A program made the translations under genes and the position numbers. Below are positions 35,038-45,000 of a stretch of DNA of 64,000 bases, piece after piece. Each line of letters begins with the position of its first letter. The first letter of the stretch is position 1. The notes under the pieces were generated by a model. The model did no database searches and was not told the origin of the DNA. It saw only the letters and a program-made list of their open reading frames with translations. Source of the stretch: Acetivibrio alkalicellulosi (GTDB lineage Bacteria; Bacillota; Clostridia; Acetivibrionales; Acetivibrionaceae); assembly GCA_008125075.1 (NCBI GenBank), contig VLTH01000002.1:1967451-2031450 (forward strand), written 5' to 3'.

Positions 35038-35988
35038 ATGAGTAGTTCAATAATACTAATAATTTTGAATTTTATAACAGGAACATTTTGTATTATTTTT
35101 GGGGTAAACTTGATGAGCTCAAGTCTTGAAAAAGCCAATGTTTACAGGATAAAAAAGCTACTTTCTGCCCTTACAGGTAAAATTCCTTTTGCAGTCTTAA
35201 CAGGTACTTTTATTACTGCACTAGTGCAAAGTAGCACAGCTGTTACTGTTTTAACCGTTGGCCTAGTAAATTCAGGCTTAATGAAACTTCCTCAAGCTAT
35301 AGGAGTAATATATGGTGCCAATATAGGCACAACAATAACAGCTCAAATTATGTCTCTTAAAGTTAATAACCTTTCATATTTTATTGTTATTTTAGGCTTA
35401 TTAATAAAATTCATATCAAAAAAACACTCTATGCAAAGTATAGGTTTTGCATTGACAGGCCTTGGTTTAATGTTTTGTGGATTAAACTTTTTAACATTTA
35501 GCGTACCTTACATTAAAGAAAGCGAAACTTTTTATGAAATTTTTAAAACCTATGGACAAAATCCTTTAGCTGGTGTCCTATTAGGTATGATTACTACAAT
35601 GCTTGTTCATAGTAGCAGTGCAACTGTTGGTATAACTATTGTACTTTTCAATTCAAATCTTATTTCATTTGAAGCTGCAATTGGACTAACATTAGGAGAT
35701 AATATAGGAACATGCGTAACTGCCCAGATTGCAAGTCTTAAAACAGGAATCAATGCAAGAAGAACTGCATGGGCACATACCCTTTATAATATAATTGGTG
35801 TGCTCATTGTATTTATTTTTTTTATTCCATTTACTAATATGGTACAGGAAATAACTTATTTGCTGGGTCAAAACAAAAGTAAGCTAATAGCTAATGCACA
35901 CACAATATTCAACATCTTAAGTGCACTAGTATTCCTTCCTTTCACTAAGTATTATGTGAAATTTATCAAATGGTTAATTAGGGAATAA
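35038..35988 (+). CDS. Na/Pi cotransporter family protein
   Basis: 316-aa membrane protein of the NptA/YjbB family (PF02690) with the two signature inverted repeats: LTGTFITALVQSSTAVTVLT and later GMITTMLVHSSSATVGITIV, both with QSST/HSSS motifs. GANIGTTITAQIMSLK and GDNIGTCVTAQIASLK complete the duplicated core. The C-terminal PhoU-like domain of longer relatives is absent. Takes up or exports phosphate with sodium by family precedent. Ribosome site AAGGAG is well placed. Confidence 0.92.
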   Translation: MSSSIILIILNFITGTFCIIFGVNLMSSSLEKANVYRIKKLLSALTGKIPFAVLTGTFITALVQSSTAVTVLTVGLVNSGLMKLPQAIGVIYGANIGTTITAQIMSLKVNNLSYFIVILGLLIKFISKKHSMQSIGFALTGLGLMFCGLNFLTFSVPYIKESETFYEIFKTYGQNPLAGVLLGMITTMLVHSSSATVGITIVLFNSNLISFEAAIGLTLGDNIGTCVTAQIASLKTGINARRTAWAHTLYNIIGVLIVFIFFIPFTNMVQEITYLLGQNKSKLIANAHTIFNILSALVFLPFTKYYVKFIKWLIRE

Positions 35989-36078
35989 TTTTTATTATTT
36001 TTTGCATCTACGTAAATCTGGGTATATGTAATAAAAGTGAAGAAAAATATCCATAACATAAATCTACAAACTTTGCAT

Positions 36079-36106
36079 TTGATTATATAATATGATATTG
36101 TATAAT
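36079..36106 (+). promoter_or_regulatory. Predicted sigma-A promoter of the LTA synthase gene
   Basis: TTGATT at 36079-36084, 16-nt spacer, TATAAT at 36101-36106; leader of about 50 nt. A partial R3 repeat (GTGAAGAAAAATAT at 36036-36050) lies just upstream. Confidence 0.5.
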
Positions 36107-36163
36107 CAAAAAAGCTTTTTACAATCAACTATGAATAAATGTATTTAAATGAGGTTATTCTAA

Positions 36164-38035
36164 ATGCTAAGAATTAGAAATGTTTTAAATTATCACATTA
36201 GGTATGCAGAAGTATTGTATTGGATTTTGTTTATGTCTTCTATAATAACTAAATGTTTGTATTTTCAGTTCACCACAAAACTTAATAATGAACCATATAT
36301 ATCACCAATTAATACAAGCATGTTTTTATCTTCTTTTGCTATTCTGCTAATGATTTGTTCTTTTATTGCATTAGTATTTAATAAAAAGAGAATTCTAGCT
36401 TTGTTTTTTACCAATACTATTTTAAGTATTTTATTATTATCAGATACTATTTTTTTTAGATATTACTCTAATTTAATAACGATACCTGTTTTACATAGTC
36501 TTGACAATTCAACAATGAGCACAGCAAATCAAAGTATATCAAGTTTATTTATAATTAGCGATTTTATTTTCATTGCTGATCTTTTTATATTTTTGACAGG
36601 CCTTATACTTCTAAATAAAAAAATAATCAGAATTCAATTTCCAAAGAGACTTTTTAGATTTGTGACTTTTTTAGTAATAAGTTTGGTAACCTTTATACCT
36701 GTTTATCAAAATGCAAACATTACTGTCTTTGCATACAATAACAATTACTCAGCTAGAAGTCTTGGAGTATTGTATTCACACTTTTACAGCACGAAACTTT
36801 ATTTAAAGGATTGGCTATTTGAAAAAAACAATCTTACATCAAAGGAAAAAAAACTAATATCAGACTTTTTTAGATATAAAAATCAGACTGGAGAAAGTAA
36901 AAAATATTATGGAATTGCAAGTGATAAAAATCTTATAATTGTTCAAATTGAGGCAATTCAGCATTTTGTAATAAATAAAAGTATCAATGGCAACGAAATA
37001 ACTCCAAACCTAAATAAACTCATCAATGAAAGTTTTTATTTTGATGAAGTCTATTATCAAACTTCAGGTGGTAATACATCAGATGCAGAATTTTTATGCA
37101 ACACTTCCCTTTACCCTGCAGATGAAGGCTCTGTATATTATATGTTTGCTGAAAATACCTATTATTCTTTGCCATCAGCCTTAAAAGATAAGGGATACAC
37201 TACATATGCCCTGCACGCATTTCATGAAAAATTTTGGAACAGGCCTGAGATGTATGCAGCTTTTAAATTTGATAATTATTTTAGCGAAGGTGACTATATA
37301 ATGGATGATTTTGCAGGATGGCAAGGTGAAGCTCTTAGTGATTCCTCTTTCTTTAGACAATCCCTTGACAAAATTGATACATCGAATCCTTTTTATAGTT
37401 TTTTTATAACACTATCAAGTCATTACCCTTTTACTTACTTTGAAGATTATGAATTTGATGTAGGGGAACTTGAAAAAACATATTTGGGAGCTTATCTTAA
37501 AGCAGCAAACTACGCAGATAAATGTATTGGTCAGTTTATTGACAACCTAAAAAAGCGAGGCCTTTATGATGAAAGCCTGCTTGTTTTATATGGTGATCAC
37601 TCAGCTGTTCCGAGAATTAATGCAGATGAGCTTATGCAGTTTCTCGAAATAGAATACAGTGAGCCTGAATGGATAAAACTACAAAAAGTTCCTCTTATCA
37701 TTCGTTATCCAGGTCAAAAGACATCCACAATACTATATAACACTGGTGGACAAATTGATATTCTGCCTACTATATCAAACTTAATGGGTTTTGATTTTCC
37801 ATATGCAATAGGAAAAGACCTTCTAAATACTAACGATAATTATGTAATATTGAGAAATGGTTCTATTGTTACAAATAACTATATATATTTAAATGACTTA
37901 AGAGAACTTTATAATTATCATACGGGCGAGGTTTTAGATATAAGACCTTATGTAGTAGATTTATCACAATACCTAAATGAGCTCCATGTATCAGATACTA
38001 TTATTTTAAAAGACTGGTTTAAATACAAACATTAA
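36164..38035 (+). CDS. Lipoteichoic acid synthase-family sulfatase
   Basis: 623-aa membrane enzyme with five N-terminal helices (to about residue 190) and an external sulfatase-type domain (about 260-600). The catalytic Thr is in YYQTSGGNTSDAEFLC near residue 305, matching the LtaS nucleophile. Metal-site pieces include VQIEAIQHF, YALHAFHEKFWNRPEMYAAF, SSHYPFTYFE and LYGDHSA. LtaS polymerises glycerol phosphate from phosphatidylglycerol on a glycolipid anchor. The gene stands alone; some relatives are primases rather than polymerases. Confidence 0.93.
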   Translation: MLRIRNVLNYHIRYAEVLYWILFMSSIITKCLYFQFTTKLNNEPYISPINTSMFLSSFAILLMICSFIALVFNKKRILALFFTNTILSILLLSDTIFFRYYSNLITIPVLHSLDNSTMSTANQSISSLFIISDFIFIADLFIFLTGLILLNKKIIRIQFPKRLFRFVTFLVISLVTFIPVYQNANITVFAYNNNYSARSLGVLYSHFYSTKLYLKDWLFEKNNLTSKEKKLISDFFRYKNQTGESKKYYGIASDKNLIIVQIEAIQHFVINKSINGNEITPNLNKLINESFYFDEVYYQTSGGNTSDAEFLCNTSLYPADEGSVYYMFAENTYYSLPSALKDKGYTTYALHAFHEKFWNRPEMYAAFKFDNYFSEGDYIMDDFAGWQGEALSDSSFFRQSLDKIDTSNPFYSFFITLSSHYPFTYFEDYEFDVGELEKTYLGAYLKAANYADKCIGQFIDNLKKRGLYDESLLVLYGDHSAVPRINADELMQFLEIEYSEPEWIKLQKVPLIIRYPGQKTSTILYNTGGQIDILPTISNLMGFDFPYAIGKDLLNTNDNYVILRNGSIVTNNYIYLNDLRELYNYHTGEVLDIRPYVVDLSQYLNELHVSDTIILKDWFKYKH

Positions 38036-38038
38036 ATT

Positions 38039-38081
38039 ATTGAACCCACAATTTTTACAAACAACTTTTAGTGGGTTCAAT
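38039..38081. terminator. Bidirectional terminator after the LTA synthase gene
   Basis: ATTGAACCCAC faces GTGGGTTCAAT across an AT-rich loop of about 21 nt. It lies between convergent LTA synthase and the Cys-rich gene. Confidence 0.75.
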
Positions 38082-38114
38082 ATAGATGTAAAATATTCTT
38101 AAAATCACAGTTTA

Positions 38115-38399
38115 TCATTCTTTGTTGAGATAGCAATTAACACAGTAAATTTCTCCTTTTTCACTATCCTCTTGACATGCTTGTTTAAGTTCTTTTCCAC
38201 ACCCTAAGCATTTTACAATTACGTATTCATTATTATCTTCTTTATAGTGATTGCAAATAATATTACAATCACCATCTTGTTCTTCACACTCACAACACTT
38301 ATCAGAAGGATATCCAAATTCACATTTATATTCTTCTTCACTGTCATCATCAAAAACCTTTTTTAAATTTAGACATTTATTACAAATGCAATCATCCAT
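38115..38399 (-). CDS. Cysteine-rich small protein, function unknown
   Basis: 94 aa with sixteen cysteines, mostly in CxxC pairs: CICNKC at the start, CCECEEQDGDC, CNIICNHY, KCLGCGKEL and EIYCVNCYLNKE at the end. It is probably a multi-zinc or redox protein. Acidic overall. Family not recognised. It follows the SEC-C gene by 20 nt in the same direction and may be co-expressed. Ribosome site GGTGAA. Confidence 0.75.
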   Translation of the reverse strand: MDDCICNKCLNLKKVFDDDSEEEYKCEFGYPSDKCCECEEQDGDCNIICNHYKEDNNEYVIVKCLGCGKELKQACQEDSEKGEIYCVNCYLNKE

Positions 38400-38419
38400 T
38401 CATTTCACCAACTTATTTA

Positions 38420-38920
38420 TTATATTCCACAGCATTTTTTGTATTTTTTTCCACTCCCACATGGACAAGCGCTGTTTCTAGCCACTTTGTTGCTTATTGC
38501 CATATTAGATCTATTAAAGTCTTTTTTTATAACTTCCCTTTCATCCTCTGGTATTATATCATCCCACATGGGAAGACTATAAAGCCAGTGAGCCTTTGCA
38601 TCAAGCATGTTGCAATAAAGAGTCTTAAAGTCAATATTTAGTTGAATATCTGATTCTTCAGTTAACTCATCTAAATTTAACTTTTCAACTAAACTGTCGT
38701 TTATTCCATCTAAAAAGCCTAGAAAATATGTATTTTCCATATTAAACATTTCTGAGAGCTCACTAAGCTTACCTGATATAGTATCATCATGATGTTTTAA
38801 AATATACTCGTAGTTGCTTTTTTCCTTTAAAATATAAGAATTCCAAAACTCATTATATTCTTTTTCATTCCTTTCTTTTTCAGCTAATTCTTTCCATTGT
38901 TCATACAAACTCATTTGCAA
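38420..38920 (-). CDS. SEC-C motif protein
   Basis: 166-aa protein ending in a perfect SEC-C zinc-binding motif CPCGSGKKYKKCC, the element at the SecA C-terminus that binds zinc and SecB or ribosomes. The rest is helical with acidic character (residues 1-135) and no known catalytic domain. Start may be TTG 38920 (7 nt after AAGGAG) or ATG 38914. It lies 41 nt downstream of the methyltransferase gene. Role unknown. Confidence 0.88.
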   Translation of the reverse strand: MQMSLYEQWKELAEKERNEKEYNEFWNSYILKEKSNYEYILKHHDDTISGKLSELSEMFNMENTYFLGFLDGINDSLVEKLNLDELTEESDIQLNIDFKTLYCNMLDAKAHWLYSLPMWDDIIPEDEREVIKKDFNRSNMAISNKVARNSACPCGSGKKYKKCCGI

Positions 38921-38961
38921 TTAATCTCTCCTTTTTTATATTTTTTTTATTATAACATAAA

Positions 38962-39612
38962 TTATTTTCTAATTACAGCTTTGATTCTGTAAACTTCTCG
39001 AGCTCTTCCAAATCCAAGCCTTTTTGACCATTGGGTATCAAACTCTTTAAGTTCTTCATTTGTAACAATCTCAATATCATTAATTTCAATTCCACTTGCA
39101 TTATATATGGGAACCAGCGTATCTTTAATATATTCTACTGATAAGGCTGGCAACTCTCTCCGACTCATTTCTCCTGCTTCGTGTAAATTGTTATAAGTAA
39201 ACCATATTTCTAAAGAAGCTTGGGAAGATTTTGCAACTTTAACTATATTCTCTAAAATAACATCATTCCCCTTTACTACTCCTTCTAATAAACTTCCCCA
39301 AGGGAGATTTATATATATTTTATCAGCCTTACTATATATTTCTTCAGGTAATTCCTCCGCGCCACAAATTACATATAGGGCATTATTAAGTCCACCCTTT
39401 TTAGGCTTTTTAATAATTTTTGATGCATATTCCATCATATTTTCTGCAGCAGGATCTACACCGATATAAAAATTATTTTTATTGCTTTGGGCATGTTTAT
39501 AGACAAATCTTCCATTGCCTGTTCCGATGTCAACAATAACAGACTCAAAACCTTCTAATACCTCATTTAAATCTGTCATTTCCACAACCGACTTTCCCTT
39601 TAAAATCCTCAA
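38962..39612 (-). CDS. NpmA-like 16S rRNA (adenine-1408-N1)-methyltransferase
   Basis: 216-aa class I SAM methyltransferase strongly resembling NpmA/KamB enzymes, which methylate A1408 in the decoding site and block most aminoglycosides. Shared with NpmA: RILKGKSVV at the start, VDIGTGNGRF (SAM motif I), FYIGVDPAAENM, IIKKPKKGGLNN, GAEELP, the loop LPWGSLLEGV with the base-stacking Trp near 105, RRELPALS, and WSKRLGFGRAR with the second Trp near 196 and Arg for rRNA contact. Start is TTG at 39612, 9 nt after AAAGGA, which aligns with NpmA's start. It is chromosomal by context, with no mobile element beside it. A housekeeping role is possible. Confidence 0.85.
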   Translation of the reverse strand: MRILKGKSVVEMTDLNEVLEGFESVIVDIGTGNGRFVYKHAQSNKNNFYIGVDPAAENMMEYASKIIKKPKKGGLNNALYVICGAEELPEEIYSKADKIYINLPWGSLLEGVVKGNDVILENIVKVAKSSQASLEIWFTYNNLHEAGEMSRRELPALSVEYIKDTLVPIYNASGIEINDIEIVTNEELKEFDTQWSKRLGFGRAREVYRIKAVIRK

Positions 39613-39705
39613 TAACAACATTCCTTTACTATTCATTAACACAAAAGATTATAACATTTCTTTCATAGTTCGCGCAAGCCAGAGCTTTTCATAACTTTTA
39701 TTCTC

Positions 39706-40374
39706 CTATTCAAGGAATTCTTTCAGCTTGCCAGTGAATTTGGCAAGAGTTGATTCCACTTCATCTTTTATTGAATTTATTTTTCCTCCTGTTTTACTAT
39801 CAATGGAACCAGCTACATTCTCACCTATTTCTGCTAGGTAGTCAATGTTTCTTATGAATTCAGCAGGTTCATTTATAACAGACTCACCTTTAACTTCAAC
39901 AACATATTCAGATTTCAAACCTAATACCTTCAAAAATCCACTCATTGGTATATTATAACTACAATTTATAGTTATAATAAGTTTTTTATATATTATTTGG
40001 TTATGTAATTCAGCTTTAATTTCTGGCTCTTTTGTAGGTGCAAGAAGTCTGTTGTTTTTTAAATAATAGTTCCCATAATAATTTACTTTATTCTCTTTTT
40101 TTCTTTTTTCAATGTCAAAAATTCTCCAATAGGGTTTTGTTGTGTTTTTTTGCTCTATTGTTGCAAGCTGCATAACAAGATCTTTATCTCCATTTTCCCA
40201 CATGGCTGCACCATTAGCTGCAATATAGTTTGCTACAGACTGCATATGGGATTTTTGATACAATAGCATACACATATATATTAATGCTATAACAGTTAAC
40301 AATACTACAGGTACAATTATTGATGCTTCAATTGTAGTTGTACCTCTTTTTGATTTAAATAGTTTAAGCAACAA
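39706..40374 (-). CDS. TadE-like secreted or membrane protein 2
   Basis: 222-aa protein whose N-terminus KRGTTTIEASIIVPVVLLTV is a classic TadE/TadG-type (pseudopilin-like) segment: basic residues, Gly, then E five residues into a hydrophobic helix. The rest is a modest extracytoplasmic domain with a helical C-terminus. TTG 40374 is the likely start, 9 nt after AGGAGG and just after the upstream gene's stop; reading from 40419 would overlap that gene. Pairs with the preceding TadE-like gene. No Tad ATPase or secretin is nearby. Confidence 0.8.
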   Translation of the reverse strand: MLLKLFKSKRGTTTIEASIIVPVVLLTVIALIYMCMLLYQKSHMQSVANYIAANGAAMWENGDKDLVMQLATIEQKNTTKPYWRIFDIEKRKKENKVNYYGNYYLKNNRLLAPTKEPEIKAELHNQIIYKKLIITINCSYNIPMSGFLKVLGLKSEYVVEVKGESVINEPAEFIRNIDYLAEIGENVAGSIDSKTGGKINSIKDEVESTLAKFTGKLKEFLE

Positions 40375-40378
40375 ATTA

Positions 40379-41626
40379 CTATTCCTCCTTTTTCTCAGGA
40401 TTCTTTTTTTGATACTCAACTACTTCAAAACCAATATCAAATTTCTTAGCATATTCCCTTGCATAATCAATTTGCTTTTGTATTTCACTATCAATGGTAT
40501 CCTCAGGTATTACAATTAAAACCTTCTTGCTACTAATAGTATATTCTTTTTTTTGCTTGTCACCTTTAAGTCTTATAATACCCTTATAACTATTAATGTT
40601 GTCAATGGTTGATATCATTGTTTTTTGAAATTCACCAGCTCTTTGAATTGGAAGAGTTGTATCAATACTTCTTATTTTAACTGCTTGATTATCTTCAGTA
40701 TTAAACATATTTACAGAGTCACCTGTTCTGTTTGATACATTGCCTCCAAAATCATCAACTATTTTTCTACCTCTAAAAATAGGCTCAAGATCCCATACTG
40801 TATCTTCATGCTCAATTTTTTCTTCTATTTCAGGCACAAATCCATCTCCATCAAGCCATGCTTTTACTATTACCCTTTGAGTAATTTTAGGTTTTGGAAA
40901 TATTTTTATTGGAACAGGAAGATTGATTTCATAACTTACAACTATATCTATTGTTCTTGAATCTTCAAAAACTCTAGTCTTGCTAAAATCAAGACCTTTT
41001 AATCCATCTTTTATTCCCATGCTTTTAAGTCTTTGATTTGCAGTAAAATTATTGATTTCTAAATGTTTTCTCATAAGCATTTTTGCAATCTGACTTCCTA
41101 TTGCCCCTTTAAAATTCTCAAAATATCCATTGGCAAACATTGATATCATGCTTGCAACTTCATTTTTAATTCCCATTGAAGCACCATCAGGATGATAAAT
41201 TATCTCATCTAAAACATCTTTTATTTCATTGATATTTTCCATTGCTTTATTTACATTTTGTTCTATATTATCAATATTATTTGCATCCCCTTCTAAAATA
41301 ATTGATACCTCATCTTTCGTATCTTTAACTTCACTATTTAATGCCCCTAATGCTCCTATCACTTCTTCATAATGACTTTCAAAAAGTTCTGACCTGTCTT
41401 TTAAATCTTCTGACACATTGTCATGAGCTTTTTGCATTCCTGTTTTGGAATATATATAACTATAATTAGCTATTTCATTAGCTGTCTCGTTTATTGCATG
41501 TTGGATTACTGCATGTGTATTCACAATTTTTATTATAGATACAATACTAACAATAACAAATATTACAACTGGTAGAATTATTGAAGCTTCCACAGTTAAT
41601 GAGCCTTTTCTTCCCATCCTAACCAT
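40379..41626 (-). CDS. TadE-like membrane protein 1
   Basis: 415-aa protein starting MVRMGRKGSLTVEASIILPV, a TadE/TadG-type pseudopilin-like signal with one membrane helix (about residues 12-35). A helical stalk (about 40-150, with coiled-coil like EQNVNKAMENINEIKDVLDE) and a C-terminal alpha/beta domain follow. Function unknown; secretion through a Flp/Tad-like or other route is inferred from the N-terminus. Ribosome site AAGGAGA. It forms a two-gene unit with the downstream gene. Confidence 0.82.
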   Translation of the reverse strand: MVRMGRKGSLTVEASIILPVVIFVIVSIVSIIKIVNTHAVIQHAINETANEIANYSYIYSKTGMQKAHDNVSEDLKDRSELFESHYEEVIGALGALNSEVKDTKDEVSIILEGDANNIDNIEQNVNKAMENINEIKDVLDEIIYHPDGASMGIKNEVASMISMFANGYFENFKGAIGSQIAKMLMRKHLEINNFTANQRLKSMGIKDGLKGLDFSKTRVFEDSRTIDIVVSYEINLPVPIKIFPKPKITQRVIVKAWLDGDGFVPEIEEKIEHEDTVWDLEPIFRGRKIVDDFGGNVSNRTGDSVNMFNTEDNQAVKIRSIDTTLPIQRAGEFQKTMISTIDNINSYKGIIRLKGDKQKKEYTISSKKVLIVIPEDTIDSEIQKQIDYAREYAKKFDIGFEVVEYQKKNPEKKEE

Positions 41627-42020
41627 TAGATTTCTCCTTGTGATATATAATTTCTTATTATTTAAATTTTAAAAATATTGAACTCAAACAATGCTCTCCC
41701 TTTCCTGTGGTATTGATATCTCAGCTTTTATTATAACCGGGTGCTATGACTTGCATCACAATGTTTCTTCCATGTTTTTCTTCACTAAAATTGTATGCAT
41801 CCCAAACCTCTCCCATATAATTGCAGCTTCTGCTGGGATATGATATAATATATTCCATAGGATCTGATAAAAATATATAACTATTATCGGCATTTAAACA
41901 TTATTAGTTAAAAGAAATATACATTCTAAAATCTTTTTCTATAATTCGCCAAAATCTTGATATTTAAAATATTTTTTTATGTTCATTTATATAAATTATT
42001 TCATTTAGGAGGATTTAACT
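41627..42020. other. Intergenic region with R3 repeat upstream of the GH81 gene
   Basis: 394 nt between divergent TadE-like and GH81 genes. 41700-41815 is an R3 copy (GATATCTCAGCTTTTATTAT, TTGCATCACAATGTTTCTTC, CATGTTTTTCTTCACTAA). 41900-42005 is the AT-rich leader of GH81. I found neither a clean sigma-A promoter nor a SigI-like CCCCC/CGAA pair. Confidence 0.5.
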
Positions 42021-45000
42021 ATGTTAAAAATCATTAAAAAAAAGTTTTATTTGCTAACCATAATTGTACTTTACTTTACTTTTTTATTTTCTCATAGTAA
42101 TGTTTTATCATTTCAAGGAGAAATAAAACTAGGCTTAGGAAGTTATTCCACTGTGCTTCCTGCTGGTGCCAATAATATTCAGTCTACTATATATAGAACA
42201 GATAATTTAAAAGGACCTATGTCCACTAATGATTGGTGGAGTTCCACAGCTTTTATTCAATACTCTGAACGACAGTATCCACATCCACTTGCTGTTTTAA
42301 ATAAACAGCAAGGAATTCAAATCTATTATCCTGGGCCATCAATATATGCCTGGGAAGATGCTGTTGCTGGCTGGATGGATCTTCCCCAGTCTAGTCTTAA
42401 TGATCTTACAGTTGGACATTCCGGTGTTAATTCTTTTCCAGACACTAGAGTTGATGATTACAGCGATTGGTTTGTCTCTAATCTTTTTAAAAGTGGCTCC
42501 AACTCAATGAGAGTTACATATGGTGCAGGATCTCCCTACTTATATTTCACATATGCTGGAGGAAACCCTAGAATAACTTTTCAACGAGCACCAAACATAT
42601 GGTCTGGAGATTCTAATTCACCTGTATTAGGAGTTACTATAAATGGAAGGCACTATGGATTATTTGGTCCTATAGGTTCCACATGGTCAGGCATTGGAAC
42701 AAGCACCCTTATTAATAATTTAAGGAATAACAATTACTTTTCAATTGCGCTGCTTCCAGACAATAGACCTCAAACCCTTTCAAAATTTACCCAATACGCT
42801 TACTCTCATGTAACAAAATCACAAGCTAACTATGTATACAACCAATCAACCAGTGAAGTAATCACAACATTTACATACACAACTGAGTCTAAACAGGGAA
42901 CACAGACAGGTACACTTTTTGCTCTCTATCCACATCAGTGGAGGAATACAGACAGTAATTTATTAGAATTTTCATATCAGACAATAAAAGGTGAAATGAA
43001 AGTTGGAGAAGGAAATAGTTTTAAGACAAAAATGAAATATACCGGTGTGTTGCCGTCGCTACCAGACTTAGGAACATATGACAAAAATCAATTAAACATA
43101 TATATAAATCAAGAAGCAGCTAAAAACCCAAACTTATCAGTTGACACATATAATGTTGGAAAGGAATTAGGCAAAGCTGCCGTATTAGCTCCAATTGCAG
43201 AGCAGCTTGGAAATACTCAGGCAGTAAATGCTTTTCACGCTACAATGAAGAGAGGTCTTGAAAGCTGGTTTAAGGCAAGTAATCAACAGGGAAATCTTAA
43301 AACTTCTAATGTGTTTTATTATAATCAGAACTGGGGAACAATAATAGGCTATCAAGACAGTCATGGAAGCGGACCTTCAGTAAATGATCATCATTTCCAC
43401 TACGGTTATTATGTCAAGGCAGCCGCTGAAATTGCCAGACTTGATCCAACTTGGGCCTCTCAGTCAAACTGGGGAGGAATGGTTGAATTACTAATAAGGG
43501 ATTTTGCTGGAGATAGAAATGATCCCTTGTTTCCATACCTTAGAAATTTTGATCCCTTTTCTGGACACTCTTGGGCATCAGGTAATTCAATTTTCGGTGA
43601 CGGTAACAATCAGGAGTCATCTTCAGAAGCAATGAACGCATGGACTGCTATGATTTTATGGGGTGAAGCTACAGGAAACACAGAAATTAGAGATATGGGT
43701 ATTTATCTATACACCACTGAAATGAATGCAATCAATGAATATTGGTTTGATATCCATAAAACAAACTTTCATAAAGATTACCCACATGAACAAATAGCCA
43801 TTGTTTGGGGTGGCAAACTTGTAAATGGTACATGGTGGTCTCCAAACCCTGAAGAAATTCATGGTATAAATTGGCTTCCTTTTCATGGAGGATCTCTGTA
43901 CCTTGGCCATTATCCTGAATACGTTGACAGAAACTATAATGATTTAAAAAATCGACGCCAGTCTACAAATTGGCTTTTATGGGATGACTTAATATGGATG
44001 TACAGAGCTATGTCAAATCCATCAGATGCAATAAATCAAATGAATGCAGGAATTAACAATTCCCTAAACCGTTTAGAAGCTGGTAACAGCAAAGCCCATA
44101 CTTATCACTGGATTCATAACTTCAATGCACTTGGCCACGTAGACAGAACTATAACTTCGAACCATCCAATATACGCAGTATTTAATAAAAATGATCAAAA
44201 GACATATGTAGTATACAACTATAAAAGTTCTCCTATATCTGTTACATTCTCAGATAGAAAAACCATGACTGTGCCTGCTAAATCAATGGCTACATCATCA
44301 GGAGGACCTAGCAATATTGATACTCCTCCTACTACGCCAACACCAACTACTCCCACTGAACCAGTAACAGAAACTTTAATAATAGATGACTTTAATAGTT
44401 CTTCACAATGGGAGTCTGGAAAAAATGACCTTGGTGAAAATATTATTATTAATGGAGGCCTTTACAATTTAGAAGCCAATTCAAATCTCTATTTTTTCTA
44501 TAATGGAGGTAATAATCCTGAGTCATTTGACACTTATATAAATAGGGACATATCTTCATATAATCATTTGATTTTAAACATTAAAGGTGGCTCTGGAGGA
44601 GAAGAATCCACTTTAAAATTAATACTGAATGATGGCTATGATCATGCTGTTTCCCTATCCTCCTACATTAACTTAACAGATGATTATAAGGATGTTAGAA
44701 TACCACTTTTGGACTTTGGAGCTAACTTAAAAAATATACGTTATTTAAGATTTGAAGGAACAGGAACTGCAAAAATAATAAGAATAAATGAAATAAAGCT
44801 TTGCTCCTCTAAATCAATTAAATACGGTGATATTGACGGAAACGGTAAAGTAGATTCTAGTGATTATGTATTGCTTAGAAGATACCTATTGGAGATTATA
44901 ACTAGTTTTAATTCTCCTGATGGTAAAAAAGCTGCCGACTTAGATGGAAATGGTGAAATTAACTCTACTGATGCAATTCTTCTAAGAAGATATTTGCTGG

